Shown piece by piece: positions 1 through 11,282 of a DNA stretch of 40,201 nucleotides. This stretch comes from Suillus spraguei (lineage: Eukaryota > Basidiomycota > Agaricomycetes > Boletales > Suillaceae), in NCBI GenBank assembly GCA_016800925.1, contig JABCPU010000539.1, positions 1-40,201 on the forward strand, read 5' to 3'. Numbering within the stretch: the stretch's first letter is position 1; every line of letters begins with the position of its first letter. Below the pieces are notes generated by a model. The model searched no databases. It was given only the letters and a program-made list of their open reading frames with translations, and had not been told where the DNA came from. Position numbers and translations under genes: made by a program.

Positions 1-480
1 AAGATACAACCTAACCTGGGCTGTAGATAAACTACGGCCTAAGCTAGTATGTGAGTCTTGCGCTCCGTCTAGTCTGCTTCACTTGTGAGAACAAGAGTGT
101 TTGACCTAAAAGGGGGATGCCTATTAGTATGGTCAAGTTCAAGTCAACTTATGTGCAAAAGAAGCATTGTGGTCAGCGGTAAGTTGCTGTGGTCAGCTAT
201 GATGCCGCTGGAACTAGCGTTGTGTGTAGCGGTGCCTACTGTGGTCGAGATATAGTCAGAAACAGTTGCGTCAAAGTGAGCGATGTCAAGCGATAATATC
301 AGCGGTAGCAGTAAGGTTGTGAGCGGTGCAGGAAACAGTAAAGAAGTCCGCAGTACTTTCAGTGGTAAAGTAGTGGTGCATGAGAAGTTCAGTCCAAATA
401 ACAGTCAAAAGTCCAGTGGTATGCCAGCGGTAACAGAACGAGCATGATAGATTTTAACGAGCGATAAGGAAACTTTAAAG
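1..480 (+). repeat. Partial copy A of a TG...CA (LTR-like) repeat family
   Basis: The window opens about four bases inside a repeat whose first 130 bp align closely with the starts of the copies at 1672 and 13908 (shared stretches such as GGGCTGTAGATAAAC and GTATGTGAGTCTTG). As in the other copies, this is followed by a region rich in GCGGTAA/AGCGGT-like short repeats (about 180-470). The right end is not resolved, because I cannot find the CATCACA end seen in the other copies. It has no protein-coding signal. Most likely it is an LTR or a non-autonomous element; this is inferred from the TG...CA ends of the two complete copies. Confidence 0.6.
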
Positions 481-874
481 ACTAAGTCCACTACTGGGTA
501 GATCCAGAGCTGGACAATAATCCTGACCTATAGTATGTGCAATGGTGTAAAATCAGGTACTGTATCATGTGGGGTATGCGATGCTTATATCCTAAATCAT
601 ATTGTACTTGGAATACTCTAGGTGAGATCAGTAGCGCTGGAGTGTAGTAACCGCCATAAGTAAACATAGCGTGAGGCACTGCAGCACGAGGCAACATGTA
701 ATAAGGCTTGCTGTGGAATCAGTGATAATGAACATAAAACAAACGATGCACCAAATAGAGCTATGTGGATGCGGCAAGGACATGGGAGGACATCAGTATG
801 TGGAACATGGTGCAGCAGTCAGTATGGTGTGCGGTAAATGTGGGATGCCACCAGTAATGCTAAAGGGGTAAGAC

Positions 875-1050
875 GGCCATGAACAAGTGATAACTCCTAT
901 AGACGTGAGACGAGTGTCAAAAGATGGGGTTTTAAGCCCAGCACCAATATGTTTGTTACAATGGCCATGGACAAGTGGTAACTCCTATAGACATGAGACG
1001 AGTGTCAAAAGATAGGGTTTTAAGGCCAGCACCAATATGTTCGCTACAAC
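875..1050 (+). repeat. 88-bp direct tandem duplication
   Basis: Two adjacent copies of an 88-bp unit (875-962 and 963-1050) both begin GGCCATG and share GACGAGTGTCAAAAGAT and AGCACCAATATGTT. They differ at a handful of sites, mostly transitions. No open reading frame runs through them. The stretch 480-1260 around them holds no gene that I can recognise. Confidence 0.85.
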
Positions 1051-1262
1051 AATATCGAGGGCAAAAGGTGCCATGCAAAACACCAACACTAAGCCAAATG
1101 AGAAGTGTCATGGCCCAATCAGACGAATTTACCTTCAGTGAATGAATTTCAAGAACATTGCTGAACAGGTGTGTCCTCTCATGTGTTCATGAGATCAGAC
1201 AGTATTTCATTGATCTTACTCAGGACTTCACCTTGACCATCACTTTGTCATTGCACATTCAA

Positions 1263-2970
1263 TTTATTTGGACATCAAAGACTATGATGACATCATTATA
1301 TTTCAGAGTGGCCGTTTGCACTGGGACAGTGAGGATGATAATGAGCACCCTGACAATGATTCTGATGACACATTTTATGTTAAGTTGGGTTCAGTGCAAA
1401 CAGAGCAGACATTTGCAGCCATGGAGCAACTACATGCAAATGATAATGCATTCAATCAATTTCGCATCAAGCTTGCAAAATGTTTGAGTGATTCCCTCCC
1501 TGTTCATAGGATACCCTTACCTGGTGGAAAACAACTCAAGTTCATGCCCAACAAAACTGTATATTGTTCTGTTGTTTTCTAATTCATGTCTAAACTACAG
1601 AATGCAGGTGACCAAGCATCAATTCATAAAAGTCAACTACAAGTCCATTGTAGAATTGTGAACCACCACAGTGTAAAGATACAATCTGGCCTAGGCTGTA
1701 GCGAACTACCATCAAGCCAGTATATGAGTCTTGCACTCTGTCTGGTCTGCTTCACTTGCAAGGCAAGAGTGTTCAACCCTAAAGGGAATGCTAAGTTAGT
1801 ATAGTTCAATAATACCCAATCTGAGGTGCCGTCAGAGGTAGCGAAATGCTAGTGGTGACCTCTGGTCCATGGGAAACTAGCAGTAAGTGTGGGAAAGAAG
1901 TAGACAAGCAGTAGTGCAAGCGGTAAAACTGTGGTAGTGCAAGCAGTAAAACTGCAGTAAGGCATGGGAAAGTGGCAGTAAAACAAGTGGTAAGGCTGTG
2001 GTAAAGCATGGGAAAGCAGTAAACAAGCAGTAGCACAAGCAGTGAAGTGTGGGAAAGCAGTAAAGAGTGGTGGTGCATGCAGCAGTGAATAGATTCTTAA
2101 GAGACAGTGACTTTAGTAAAAGACTTTATTCCATTAGAGACAGTAGTGGTGACTATTCCTAAGTACTGTTTTGTACTATAAGAGGGAAGTCAAAGTACCA
2201 GTATGTGCAACAAGTCCTTTTTAACATGTACCATGAGCGGCCAGAATACATAGTGAAACTGGTAGCAAAATAGAGATATACTATGTGATTTTAGCAAAGA
2301 GACATGCAACGAGCAGTGGCCTCATGGAATGTAATGTAAGTCCTGCCATAGGTTTAGTAACAGCAGAAATGAATATACTACACACCAATGGATCTAGACA
2401 GAAATAAAATGGACAGAAGGACATTAGTACCAAGATTTAGTAAGGGACAAGGGTCCATGGAGTAAGAACAGTACTGGCTTAATGGAGTGAAAAGGCTAAT
2501 GTCCGCTATAAGGGATCTGCTTGGTAGCTGCTGTAGATGGTAATGAGATGCTTGTGTAAAACAGCACTTTCATGGTCAGTGTGAATATGTTCATCACAGC
2601 AGATTACCTTTGATATAGCCCTTCATTTCATAACCTCCCTCAATGTGACTGCATTATCATTCAAGCTCAAGCCAGAGTGATATTTGGGCGTTTACTGATG
2701 GTTTCCACCTGTGTTGTGGATGGTCAAACTCATTCAGTTGCTCTCATTCACCCATACGATGCTCCAGTTGGACAATGCTCCCTCACATATAATCACTTTC
2801 AGTTCTGGCACATTTGTGAAAGACCAAGGATATCATCTGATTTTTTTTTCAATTCATTCTATCATTCAGGGTGTAGCACTAGCAGAAGATCACAGCATCT
2901 GGAGTGATTATCTTGTTATTGACACAATTGACACTGACATGTTCTTGCACATGAAGTCAATGCACAAGTC
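1263..2970 (+). pseudogene. Relic of an uncharacterised Agaricomycete protein family, split by an LTR-like insertion
   Basis: Two coding pieces belong together. The left piece (about 1263-1671) ends in frame at ...TTT; the right piece resumes at 2599 with ADYL and continues with motifs such as VIFGRLL, ALIHPYDAP and DTIDTDMF (to about 2967). From memory, this motif set occurs in an abundant, uncharacterised and often transposon-associated protein family of mushroom-forming fungi. Between them sits the 927-bp repeat at 1672-2598. The relic carries further damage: in-frame TGA codons where Trp and Arg are expected (TTGTGA just before the insertion, CTTTGA after it), and a frame change at the run of nine T at about 2843-2851. 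No function is assigned. The family identification is from memory only, so it is moderate. Confidence 0.5.
1672..2598 (+). mobile_element. Copy B of the TG...CA repeat (solo-LTR-like), 927 bp
   Basis: The copy begins TGTAAAGATACAATC and ends GTTCATCACA, matching copy C at 13908-14879 at both ends and in the middle (GAGACAGTAGTGGTGACTAT). The flanking 4 bp are ACAG on the left and GCAG on the right, a target duplication with one mismatch. Removing the insert with one flank copy restores an open frame across the interrupted gene, which supports these borders. The interior is rich in GCAGTAAA-like short repeats and has no coding capacity. TG...CA ends suggest an LTR left by recombination, but no matching retroelement interior is seen in the window. 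Confidence 0.65.
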
Positions 2971-3090
2971 CATTGGTCATCCAGCTTTATCTCATCTCCC
3001 TCCTCACCAGCATCTCCAGCCCTATTGGACACAAATGTGCCTGTGGAGCTGCCAGTGTCATTCAAACTAGTGTTGGAACTTGCATTTTCA

Positions 3091-3284
3091 ATGCTCTCAT
3101 TCATTCTTCGCAATCTGATGTGGAGGACTTCACCTTTTGCTCATTCAACTCCCAATCCTTATCTCTTAGTCATGCTCTCATTCACAATCCAACATGGAAG
3201 GCCTCACATTTTGCTCATTTGACTCTCAATCCTTATCTCTCAGTTATGCTCTCATTCACAATCCAACATGGAAGGCCTCAGTTC
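3091..3284 (+). repeat. Three imperfect direct repeats (81, 74 bp, then partial)
   Basis: Units starting ATGCTCTCATTCA occur at 3091, 3172 and 3246. The second and third share ATGCTCTCATTCACAATC and then CAACATGGAAGGCCTCA; the first and second also share TTTTGCTCATT and CAATCCTTATCTCT. The repeats lie directly downstream of the relic gene that ends near 2970. I see no gene between 2970 and 3538. Confidence 0.8.
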
Positions 3285-3537
3285 TGGGTATCATTCATGG
3301 GACTTGACTACAAGGAAGTGTTGGCATAAGGTAATGATTACTCTCTTGGTTGCGCCACATAAGTGTACTATGCATCATTTTACCTGTTATCTTTGAATTG
3401 ACTCATCCTGTCCAGTGTTTAATTACCTCACCACCAACACGAGGCACTGTCTAGTTCCTTATTTTAAGCACTTCAAATGACAACTTTTACTTTACCCTTC
3501 CTTTCATTGAGGTGCTCTGGTCACTTCCACCATCGCA

Positions 3538-4115
3538 ATGCCACCATCAATCACATCAGGCCTTGCTAATGTTGGACAGGTCTGTGCTAACCCTCTAACT
3601 GTCACTTATGTCTTCTAATTTTTTCTTTAGGCTTTGCAGGAATTACAACTCAAGTTGCAAGAACTCAAGGACATCAACAAGGAGTTGACAGAAGAGAACA
3701 GGATCCTCAAGGCAAACCAGCCAAAGTGAAGGAAGAAGGGTCAAAATGTCTCTAAGGAAAACATGGCCTTTGATGAAGAAATCTGCTTATATGGTCACAA
3801 ATATGGTGCTTGCTATGAAATGTTTGCATTGGAAGAGCAACTTCTTCAGCATCCCAATCCTACATTCCCTCCACCTCTCAAGAAACCATCATGCTATGAG
3901 ATGCTAGCCTCTACAGAGTCTGCCTTGCTTTTAGAGCTATTCAGTCTACTTCCATCTCACATTCACCCTCTTGTTGGAGATAACCGCTTTGCCAATATTG
4001 TGAGCAGCATGTTTATTTTACTGACTCTCAGAACTGATAGTACTTAAGTTCAAGGATGCAATAAACAGTAGCTGACAAAACCAGATGAGTTCACGCCTTT
4101 GGCGAAGTGTGCACC
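3538..4115 (+). pseudogene. 5' part of an unrecognised gene, interrupted by the chromovirus
   Basis: An ATG at 3538 opens a 14-codon exon. A 51-bp intron follows (3580-3630, GTCTGT...CTTTAG, with a CTAAC branch-like site). The next exon begins with a charged heptad-like stretch (QELQLKLQELKDINKEL) that looks like a short coiled coil, and then reads on through one in-frame TGA at 3727-3729. It continues to a TAA at 4045 and the element boundary at 4115. The 3' part of the gene resumes beyond the insertion (11756-12952). I recognise the general pattern as a hypothetical protein family common in Agaricomycetes, but know no function. The TGA is best explained as CGA or TCA changed to TGA. Confidence 0.5.
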
Positions 4116-4588
4116 TGTTACGAACTGGGGTGGCATCACCAGCGACAGTGCAAAGACACAGACGATCTGCTGGGAAATTCTACAATGTCCAGAAGAGAAC
4201 AAGGTGAAAGTACAAGGAATGCGTTCCGAGTACTATCAAGGGTTCGGCCTCAAAGACAAGTCTAAGAGGTTCTACGAGAATAGAGACTAAGGCTAAGGAG
4301 TGCTTAGACTTAGAGACGATTCAAGACGACTTAGGTTGGAGACCTAAGCGAAGGATGTTCCAGGTAAAACCCAGTAAGATTAAAGTAAAGAATCTACTAC
4401 AAGTACAACGTGCTTAAATAGACCAATATGTGCGCACGGACCAAGAGAGGCGTGGGAAAGTAAGTGTGTATTCAAATAAGGAAGGCAACTATAGTACAAA
4501 TGCGTCGAGCATATGAGTCAGAGTCGTGTTACGTAATATATAGGGTAAATGAAGTAGAAAATGAATAGGGGCACATACGACTGTAACA
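4116..4588 (-). repeat. 3' LTR of the chromovirus (473 bp)
   Basis: This LTR is the left one in window coordinates and is 3' with respect to the minus-strand genes. It starts TGTTACGAACTGG and ends CGACTGTAACA on the plus strand, preceded by the GCACC duplication. It retains the AAGATTAAAGT block (4376-4386) and the CTTAAATAG block (4413-4421; TATA-like CTATTTAAG on the minus strand). Confidence 0.95.
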
Positions 4589-4601
4589 TTACCCCCTGTT
4601 T
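4589..4601 (-). promoter_or_regulatory. Polypurine tract next to the 3' LTR
   Basis: Read on the minus strand, the 13 bases just before the LTR are AAACAGGGGGTAA, purine-rich and directly adjacent to the TGTTAC end. This is where plus-strand DNA synthesis is expected to be primed in LTR retrotransposons. Confidence 0.65.
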
Positions 4602-4620
4602 ACACATAAAGTCACCGACT

Positions 4621-6090
4621 TTAGTCATCTTGATTATCATAGTAAACGGGATCATTGCTCCACTCGTAGTCTTCGTCAGCAAAAGACCCTCCTCTCATAT
4701 ATGCGGCTTCTTCAAGGCCAGCGCGTCGTTTAGAATCCCTCTTCTTTTCTGCCTGAATTCGTTCATCTTCAAGCTGTTGCTCCCAAGAACAAAGTGCATC
4801 ATAGAATCCTTTGTCTTTCCAGGTTAACTCGAAGGGAGGAGGTCCGACTCGTCGAGGACAATAAATGGATAGATGAGTGGGTGACCAATATCTGCAAACC
4901 TTGCACTGATATTCCACGCAATTCTTCTGACGATGTCCAAGTAGTCCGCAAACACGACATTTCATGTTTTCATCAGGATTAGAATGGACCTTGCGTAGCG
5001 GCGACGGTGAGATGATAGGCACGGGGCTAGTGGATCTGGCGCGCTTCTTTCCCTTATTCTTCCTCATACGTTTTAAGGCAAGGGTGTTGGTGCGTCTAAG
5101 TTGCGCTTGTTGAGAAGGGGAAAGAGTGTATGCTGATGCGGGAAGGTCAGGGGTGTTATCTCATTCGGCAATTACGAGGAGTTCATCACAGGAGGAAGGT
5201 GAAGTGATGCCAAAATCTTTTACTAAGATTGGCGAGACAGGATCCATAGGGCCAAATGAAGACGGAATGGACATAGGAGGGTGAATGCAAAGATCACGAA
5301 GTCGAGGACCGAGCACGATTAACTCAGCGGTAGAGATTCCCAATCTCTCTGTGGCCTCACATTGTTCTTTCGTGCATGGTTCATATAGCCATGTAGGATG
5401 TTCATGAGAGACTATAGCGGGAGGTGATGAGGTTGGTCGTTGAATTGGAGATGGGGTTCTTGGAGAGGCAAGGTCGACTTGCGTTTGCTGCAGGTCGGTG
5501 ATAGCTTCTTCTACTAGGTTTCTAGCCGCTCTCATTTCAGCAACTGACTGTTGAATGGTTTCGACGACTGTGTTGCTGAGTTGTCCGATCTCTTGGACAG
5601 CAGAGTATAAGCCAGTAAAGGCGTCAAGACTAGAATAAACACGTGAAGAAGGGGGTGCTGGGATAGGAAGTGGCGTATCTTCCTGCGGAGAGGGAGGTTG
5701 AGCAACACCTGCTTGACGTTTGGCAATGATATGAATAGCTTCTTCAACATCATTCTTAAAAGAATTGGGAAGCAACAACATAGCGTAAGCACGAATGCGT
5801 TTTTGCAAATGAAGGAAACGGTGACGGAGTGTAACTTCTGTTGTGTCTTTGGCAGTGGCTTCAATAAGGGCTGCAGTACGGATGATGTTGACAAGGAGTA
5901 GGGCAGGGAAAGCACCTCTTTCAGTGAGGATTCTTTCGATTTCGAGGGCATGTCCTTCACAGAGAATAGCGGCTTCAATGTAGGAAGTGTTGTCGATTTC
6001 GGCGGTGAGAGTTCCGTAGCTTTCAGCTTCAGAGTCAGAGTCATTGTTGGCTATGGTGACGGGAGTGATGTAGGCAGTGGGGAAAGACAT
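4621..6090 (-). pseudogene. Third ORF in env position, with two C-terminal zinc knuckles; one TGA
   Basis: A frame of 490 codons runs from an ATG at 6090 to 4621, broken once by TGA at 5161-5163 (probably CGA to TGA). It lies 54 bp downstream of the pol stop, on the same strand, and ends 32 bp before the 3' LTR. The first two thirds are acidic to neutral and predicted largely helical, with a Pro/Ser-rich linker. The C-terminal part is basic (RKNKGKKRARS) and carries two CCHC-type motifs at about residues 377-410: CRVCGLLGHRQKNC and CKVCRYWSPTHLSIYC. No signal peptide or membrane segment is visible, so it is not an envelope protein. The zinc knuckles suggest nucleic-acid binding, perhaps a second Gag-like or nucleocapsid-like protein. 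Function unknown. Confidence 0.75.
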
Positions 6091-6144
6091 TTCGATGTTT
6101 GGTAGTTGATCAAGTGCTAGTGCGGTTGATTGACTGGGGAATAA

Positions 6145-9100
6145 TCAGAGGGCGTGTTGCTTCTTATAAGCATTCAAGATTCGAGCGGAGTTCTTCAAGT
6201 TCTTTTCTGGGAGCCATTCGTTATCTCCCGATGAGTATCCTTTCCAGGAAACAAGATAGCGTCGGCGATTGCCGGTTCCTTTATGAGAAAGGATTGCTTC
6301 TATTTCGTATTCTTCTTCTTCTTCGATGATGTCAGGTGGTGGTTCAGGGAAGTTTGGACCGTGTACGTCCGTTTCGCTATAGGATGATAAGACAGAAGCA
6401 TGGAACGTGGGATGAATTTTCCACTGTTGTGGAAGTTTGAGTGTGAACATGATGGGAGATAAGACATCGATGATCGGGAAAGGTCCATATCGCTTTGGGG
6501 CGAGTTTCCTTGATGGGAGTTTAAGTCTAAGATTAGCGGCAGATAGCCAAACCTTATCTCCGATCTTCCATGGAATGTACTTATCTCCTCGGGATCGTTC
6601 AGCCATCATTTGCATTGCAATGTTATGGCAGGCAATTGCTTCTTCTCTTATCTTCTGCAGAGATCGTACTCGATCTTCCGCTGCGGGGACTGATGAATCA
6701 GGGATAAGATGGGGAATGGCACGTGGTTCGTATCCCATCATCAAATAGAAGGGTGATGCATTCCTTGCATCGTGTTTTCAGTGGTTGTGGACGAATTCTG
6801 CTATTGGTAGGTGTTCTACCCAATCTTCGGGGTTGTTGCGGCAATAGATGCGTAGGTATGTTTCAAGTTCCTGATTAAGCCTTTCCGTTTGACCATCAGT
6901 CTGAGGGTGATAAGCCGTAGATGGAGCAATGACGTAATCAAGAAGCTGAGCAAGCTCTTTAGAGAAGCGTGACAGGAATTGCGGACCTCGATCTGAGATG
7001 ACTTTGTCATGGAGCCCAAATCGTCGGTAAACATGTTTCAAGAATAGTTTAGCAATCCCTTCGGATGTGACGGTTTTCAAACAGGGGATAATAATCACCC
7101 CCTTCGTAAGGCCATGGTCTACCACGACCATGATACTGTCAAAGCCCCTGGAGATAGGGAGGTCAGTGATAAGATCGACGGAGACCTGAGAAAAGGGGCG
7201 GGTCGCAGAGGAGGGAATCGGTGTAAGTGGGGGTCGAACGGGATGTGTATCCGCTTTCATTTGCTGACAAAGGGCGCAACCCTCAACATATTTTCAAATA
7301 TAAGAGCCCATAGCGGGCCACCACACTTCACGTTTAACAAGTTCTTCTGTTTTGAATCTACCAGGATGTCCCACGGTAGGATGATCATGATACCTTTGCA
7401 GGATATCGGGGCGATGCGCCGGTGGAATATAGGCGCGATTCTTAAAATAGAGGACGTTCTCCTCAATCTTCCAGTCAGAGAGTGCCGATTTCATAGGGGG
7501 AAGGCACACGCCATCAAGGGCATCAGACGCCGTTTTGAAGACAGGGTCATCGAGGGGGTCAGAGGAGGACAGCACATCCTTCAAGTCGATATCAATAAGA
7601 CGAACAAATAGAGCGTCAGGGAGGAGGGTCCGGTCCTCGTTATCGTCTTTGCCGGAATCATAGTTGGGCCGGCGAGAAAGCGCATCAGGTACTGCTAGTT
7701 TAGTACCTGCAATGTGATGCAGTTCAATGTCATAGATAGACAAAATCAATTGCCAACGTGCTTGGCGATGGGTAAGCTTCTGTGCACTTCTAAAGTACAG
7801 AAGATTCTTATGGTCGGTGAATACCAGGACAGGGTGTGAGTTTCCTTCGAGATAATGACGCCATTCGTTCAATGCCCGGATCATGGCAAGGAGTTCCCGA
7901 TCAAAGATTTGATAATTGCGTTCCGCGGGGTTTAAAGACTGTGAGAGGTACGCACATGGGTGATAAACACCATTCTCATCGGTCTGTAAGAGAACACCGC
8001 CGGTTGCTACGAGCGAAGCGTCGGTAGCAATAGCAAATTGTCGGGAAGGATCAGGGTTACGGAGTACCGGTTGGGATGTGAAACGTCATGTTAGTTCGTC
8101 AAAGGTGTCCATACATTCAGTTGTCCATTCAAAGGCCTTATCTTTCTTTGTCAAATCGATAAGGGGTCAGGTGACGTCAGAATAATGGGAAATGAACGTG
8201 TGGTAGAAGTTGCAAAAGCCGAGGAATGACCGAACATCTTTTACAGATTTCGGGATTGGCCATTCGGAGATTCCCTTGGTCTTGGCAGTATCCATAGCAA
8301 CTTGTCCGGGGCGAATTATCATTCCGAGGTATTCCACTTCTTCTGCATCGAAGGTGCATTTCTCTGGTTTCAAGAACAGGTGTTCTTTCCGTATTTTCAT
8401 CAAAACCCGTCTGGTCCGTTCGCGGTGTTCTGCCATTGTTGTAGAGAAAATCAGGATATCGTCCATGTAGATAACCATCCATCCTTCATTGATTTCTTGT
8501 TGGAAGGTGCGGTTCATGTATGCTTGGAAGGTTGCTGGGGAATTACAAAGGCCGAAGAACATGACGTTTGGTTCGAAGAGGCCAAATTCCGTTGTAAAAG
8601 CAGCTTTCCACCTATCATCAGGATGGATGCGAATATTGTTATAACCGGATCGAATGTCCATTTTCGTAAAGAACTGTGCATTGTGAAGACGTGCGACAAG
8701 GGAAATAGGAAGTGGGAGCGGATAGGCGTTTTTGACTGTCCAATCATTGATGTAGCGATAATCTTGACAGGGACGCAATTCTCCACTTTTCTTTCCCACG
8801 AAGAAGAAGCCACTGGCTTGAGGTGACTTTGATTCTGAGATGAAACCTTTCGCAACGTTTTCATCGATAAACGTTTTGACAGCAGCACGTTCTTTTTCCA
8901 ATAGCGGGTAAACCTTAGACGTGCGAGGAATAAAACCGGGTTTGGTGTCGATCCGATGATCGATACCAGGGCGTTCGGGGGGTAGTTTGTTCAGCCCGTC
9001 TTTAGCAAAGACGTCAGCAAAATCGTGCAAGTAGTCCGGAACCAATTCTTCAAAAGATTTCTTTTTCTTTTCCTTTTCATCCGTGGCAAATTCCTGAGCC

Positions 9101-10269
9101 TTGTTACTGTATTTCGGAGGAGGAAGGAGAATTGTGGAGTAGTTGGAGGATTGTTCGAGTTGGGAAGTTCCATCACATGTCAAGGGTGTATCCATGGATA
9201 CTTCCTCTATGATCCTCATGCTGACTCCATCGGTATCATACTCCACAAGGAATTCTCCATCTCCAAGCTCGTAAGAGGAAATTTCACGTACTTCTGGTGC
9301 ATGCCAGACATCCTGCATTGTGTTGAATTGGTCATCATCCTCTGTTGGGATCAACGAGGGTACAGGTTCTTCGTCACTGGGTATTTCTTCGATTGAAGCT
9401 GAAAGGGTTTTCGGAGGAACGTAGAACTTGGATAGTTTTGGTACGTTGGTATCCCTTCCAGGGATTTCTTCTTCAGCTTTTCGTTTTCCATGTTTCTGTT
9501 CTTCTATTGGTCGTTGCTCAATAGGTTCTTGTCCGACCCGCTGCTCGGGTTCGGATTCATTCTTGCACTTTTCTGCGCGGGGAATCGGTGATACTGATCT
9601 TGGCAGTTGGACGCGTGGAGTGGGGTCTGTAGTACGTGGCATTCGTACTTCTGGTTCTAGGTCTTCAGGGGCATCAATAGGAGAAGCGATGAAAGGTTTC
9701 AGAAGGCGGGAATGCTGCCATCTAGTGTGATGATTGAAGAGTCGGGGCAACCCGTTCTTCTTCCGATCCATATCCAGATCAATTTCGATCTCGTCTGATT
9801 TCTCCGTTCGTGAAAGGATAAGTGTTTCAGCAGCCCAATCTATAATTGGGTTCATTGCTCGTAACCATGGAATTCCAAGGAGGATTTGATCTCTCCTTCC
9901 TAGCTTGGTGATGTTAAATTTTCCATACATGGTTCGATCGTCAATTTTGACCACTAGAAGGCAGTAATGCGTGATTGGTCCTCCTTTTATGAGGGTTCCA
10001 TCTGCTGTTGTAACTCGAAATGGTGTTTTGAGTTTTCGTCGTGTGATTTGATGGAGTTTCACAAACTCTTCCGAGATGAATGTTCCTGCTGCTCCCGAAT
10101 CGATAACAGCGGTGGTGTCGACGGATTTCAAGCGAGTACGTGAGTGGAGGGTGATAGGGACACGAAGTTCTTTTCTTTCACCTACAGCGCGTACAAGTCT
10201 TAGTAATACATTGGGAGAAACATACATCGAATCTTTGTTTCTCCACATCAAAAATCCTGGACAATCCAT
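6145..10269 (-). pseudogene. pol: pol polyprotein (PR-RT-RNase H-IN-chromodomain), four in-frame TGA
   Basis: One frame of 1,375 codons runs from ATG at 10269 to 6145. Visible in order: aspartic protease (DSGA, residue ~57), reverse transcriptase with YMDD (~residue 601), RNase H (TDAS), integrase with an HHCC zinc finger (ending CALC) and the catalytic D, D, E ([25 protein letters not shown]), then a C-terminal chromodomain (YEIEAIL...YLVSWKGY...NEWLPEKN). In-frame TGA codons lie at 8167-8169, 8086-8088, 7294-7296 and 6778-6780; each is explained by CGA to TGA. The catalytic residues themselves are intact. The ATG lies inside the end of gag (22-nt overlap, -1 frame), so pol could be made by frameshifting or re-initiation. 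The chromodomain normally guides integration to marked chromatin. Confidence 0.93.
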
Positions 10270-11084
10270 CTCACTGTTTCTTCATCTCCTTCTTCTTCTT
10301 TGACTTCGGTTTGTCGAAGCGGGGTCTTCTTCTTTCTTTCAGGACAATTATGAATGCGGTGTCCTGTCTTCCTGCATCCGAAGCATTGTCCTTTCTTCAT
10401 GCATTCGGATCTCTCCATATCGGAGATTCGATCTACGACCATTGTGTTGGAATCACGGTTCTGAATATATCGTGCATTCCCGTAGTTCTTCTTCTTCTGT
10501 TGTGGAACATGACGCGTCCTCATGGCTTGAAGCCGATGATGGGCGTTGTCAATAGCAACGCATTGCAACACAACTTCTCTGAATATTTTGGAGACATCTC
10601 CCGTATTGAAAAGCTTTGTAAGGATACCCCAATTAAGGCCATCTTGGAAGAACTGAATCTTCATTGCGTTGTCGGTGACCTGAGCCTTGGCTGCAAGTGC
10701 CTCAAAGTCAACGACGTAGGTGTGGAAATCTCCAGTTCCTTGTTTGAGATCCCTAAGCCTTGTGAGCGTGGTTCCTTTGGTATCCACTGGTTCGAATGCT
10801 TCCTTGAAGCTCTTCATAAAATCTGCCATCGTCCCATAACCAACTTTTTGTCCAGAAGTGTCGGTTGATTGGGCGTGTTCAAGGAACTGTTCTTTCCAAG
10901 ATTTGGCGTTCCTTTCGGTCATAAAGGATGTTATGTAGATGATCTTCTGTTTGTTGGTGATGTAAAGCTTTTCATTGATGTCAAAGTGCAAATTGCACGA
11001 CTGGATAAACTCGCGAGAGTTATCACGATCTCCATCAAAACCAATCGGTTGACCGATCTTGTATTCAAATTCTTTGGTCGACAT
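10248..11084 (-). CDS. gag: Gag protein of the chromovirus
   Basis: Open frame of 278 aa from ATG at 11084 to a stop at 10248. The middle has the usual Ty3/gypsy capsid features (helical, Trp- and Phe-rich, for example SWKEQFLEHA and DFMKSFKEAFEP). Near the C-terminus is one CCHC zinc knuckle, CFGCRKTGHRIHNC, followed by a basic patch (ERKKKTPLRQ). Gag forms the particle and the knuckle binds element RNA. The frame is undamaged, unlike pol. Its 3' end overlaps the pol start by 22 nt. The start is about 200 bp downstream of the 5' LTR, a short leader typical of the class. Confidence 0.93.
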   Translation of the reverse strand: MSTKEFEYKIGQPIGFDGDRDNSREFIQSCNLHFDINEKLYITNKQKIIYITSFMTERNAKSWKEQFLEHAQSTDTSGQKVGYGTMADFMKSFKEAFEPVDTKGTTLTRLRDLKQGTGDFHTYVVDFEALAAKAQVTDNAMKIQFFQDGLNWGILTKLFNTGDVSKIFREVVLQCVAIDNAHHRLQAMRTRHVPQQKKKNYGNARYIQNRDSNTMVVDRISDMERSECMKKGQCFGCRKTGHRIHNCPERKKKTPLRQTEVKEEEGDEETVRWIVQDF

Positions 11085-11270
11085 GGTTGATGTTTCTTCT
11101 GATGAGTTATACTTTCTCGGTGCCTACACGCGCTGTCTTGCTGTCCGTCAGGGCTTTTCTTCTGTCAGAGGGATTCTCTTGACAATCTGCTCAGCGTACG
11201 CATACGCTAGTCTGCTGACCTAGGCGATCAGGGTTCAGGGTCGAAGACTAGATAGTCGACGATCAAAAGG

Positions 11271-11282
11271 ACTTTAATCTTT
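11271..11282 (-). promoter_or_regulatory. Primer-binding site complementary to the element's own LTR (self-priming type)
   Basis: Directly inside the 5' LTR, the minus strand reads AAAGATTAAAGT. It has no resemblance to the 3' end of a tRNA (no TGG). Eleven of its bases (AAGATTAAAGT) are perfectly complementary to ACTTTAATCTT inside the LTR (minus strand, 11553-11543). That block lies about 30 bp downstream of a TATA-like box, exactly where the transcript should begin. This is the arrangement used by Tf1 and sushi, where the transcript 5' end folds back and primes reverse transcription. Confidence 0.8.

Noticed and set aside
5161..6090. The third chromovirus ORF as an envelope gene
   Set aside because: No signal peptide, no membrane helix and no glycoprotein-like features; zinc knuckles argue for nucleic-acid binding.
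6099..11090. Many plus-strand open frames opposite the chromovirus genes (for example 7114-7611, 8302-8826, 10311-10868)
   Set aside because: They lie antisense to clear gag/pol domains, lack family motifs and mirror the codon bias of the minus-strand genes.
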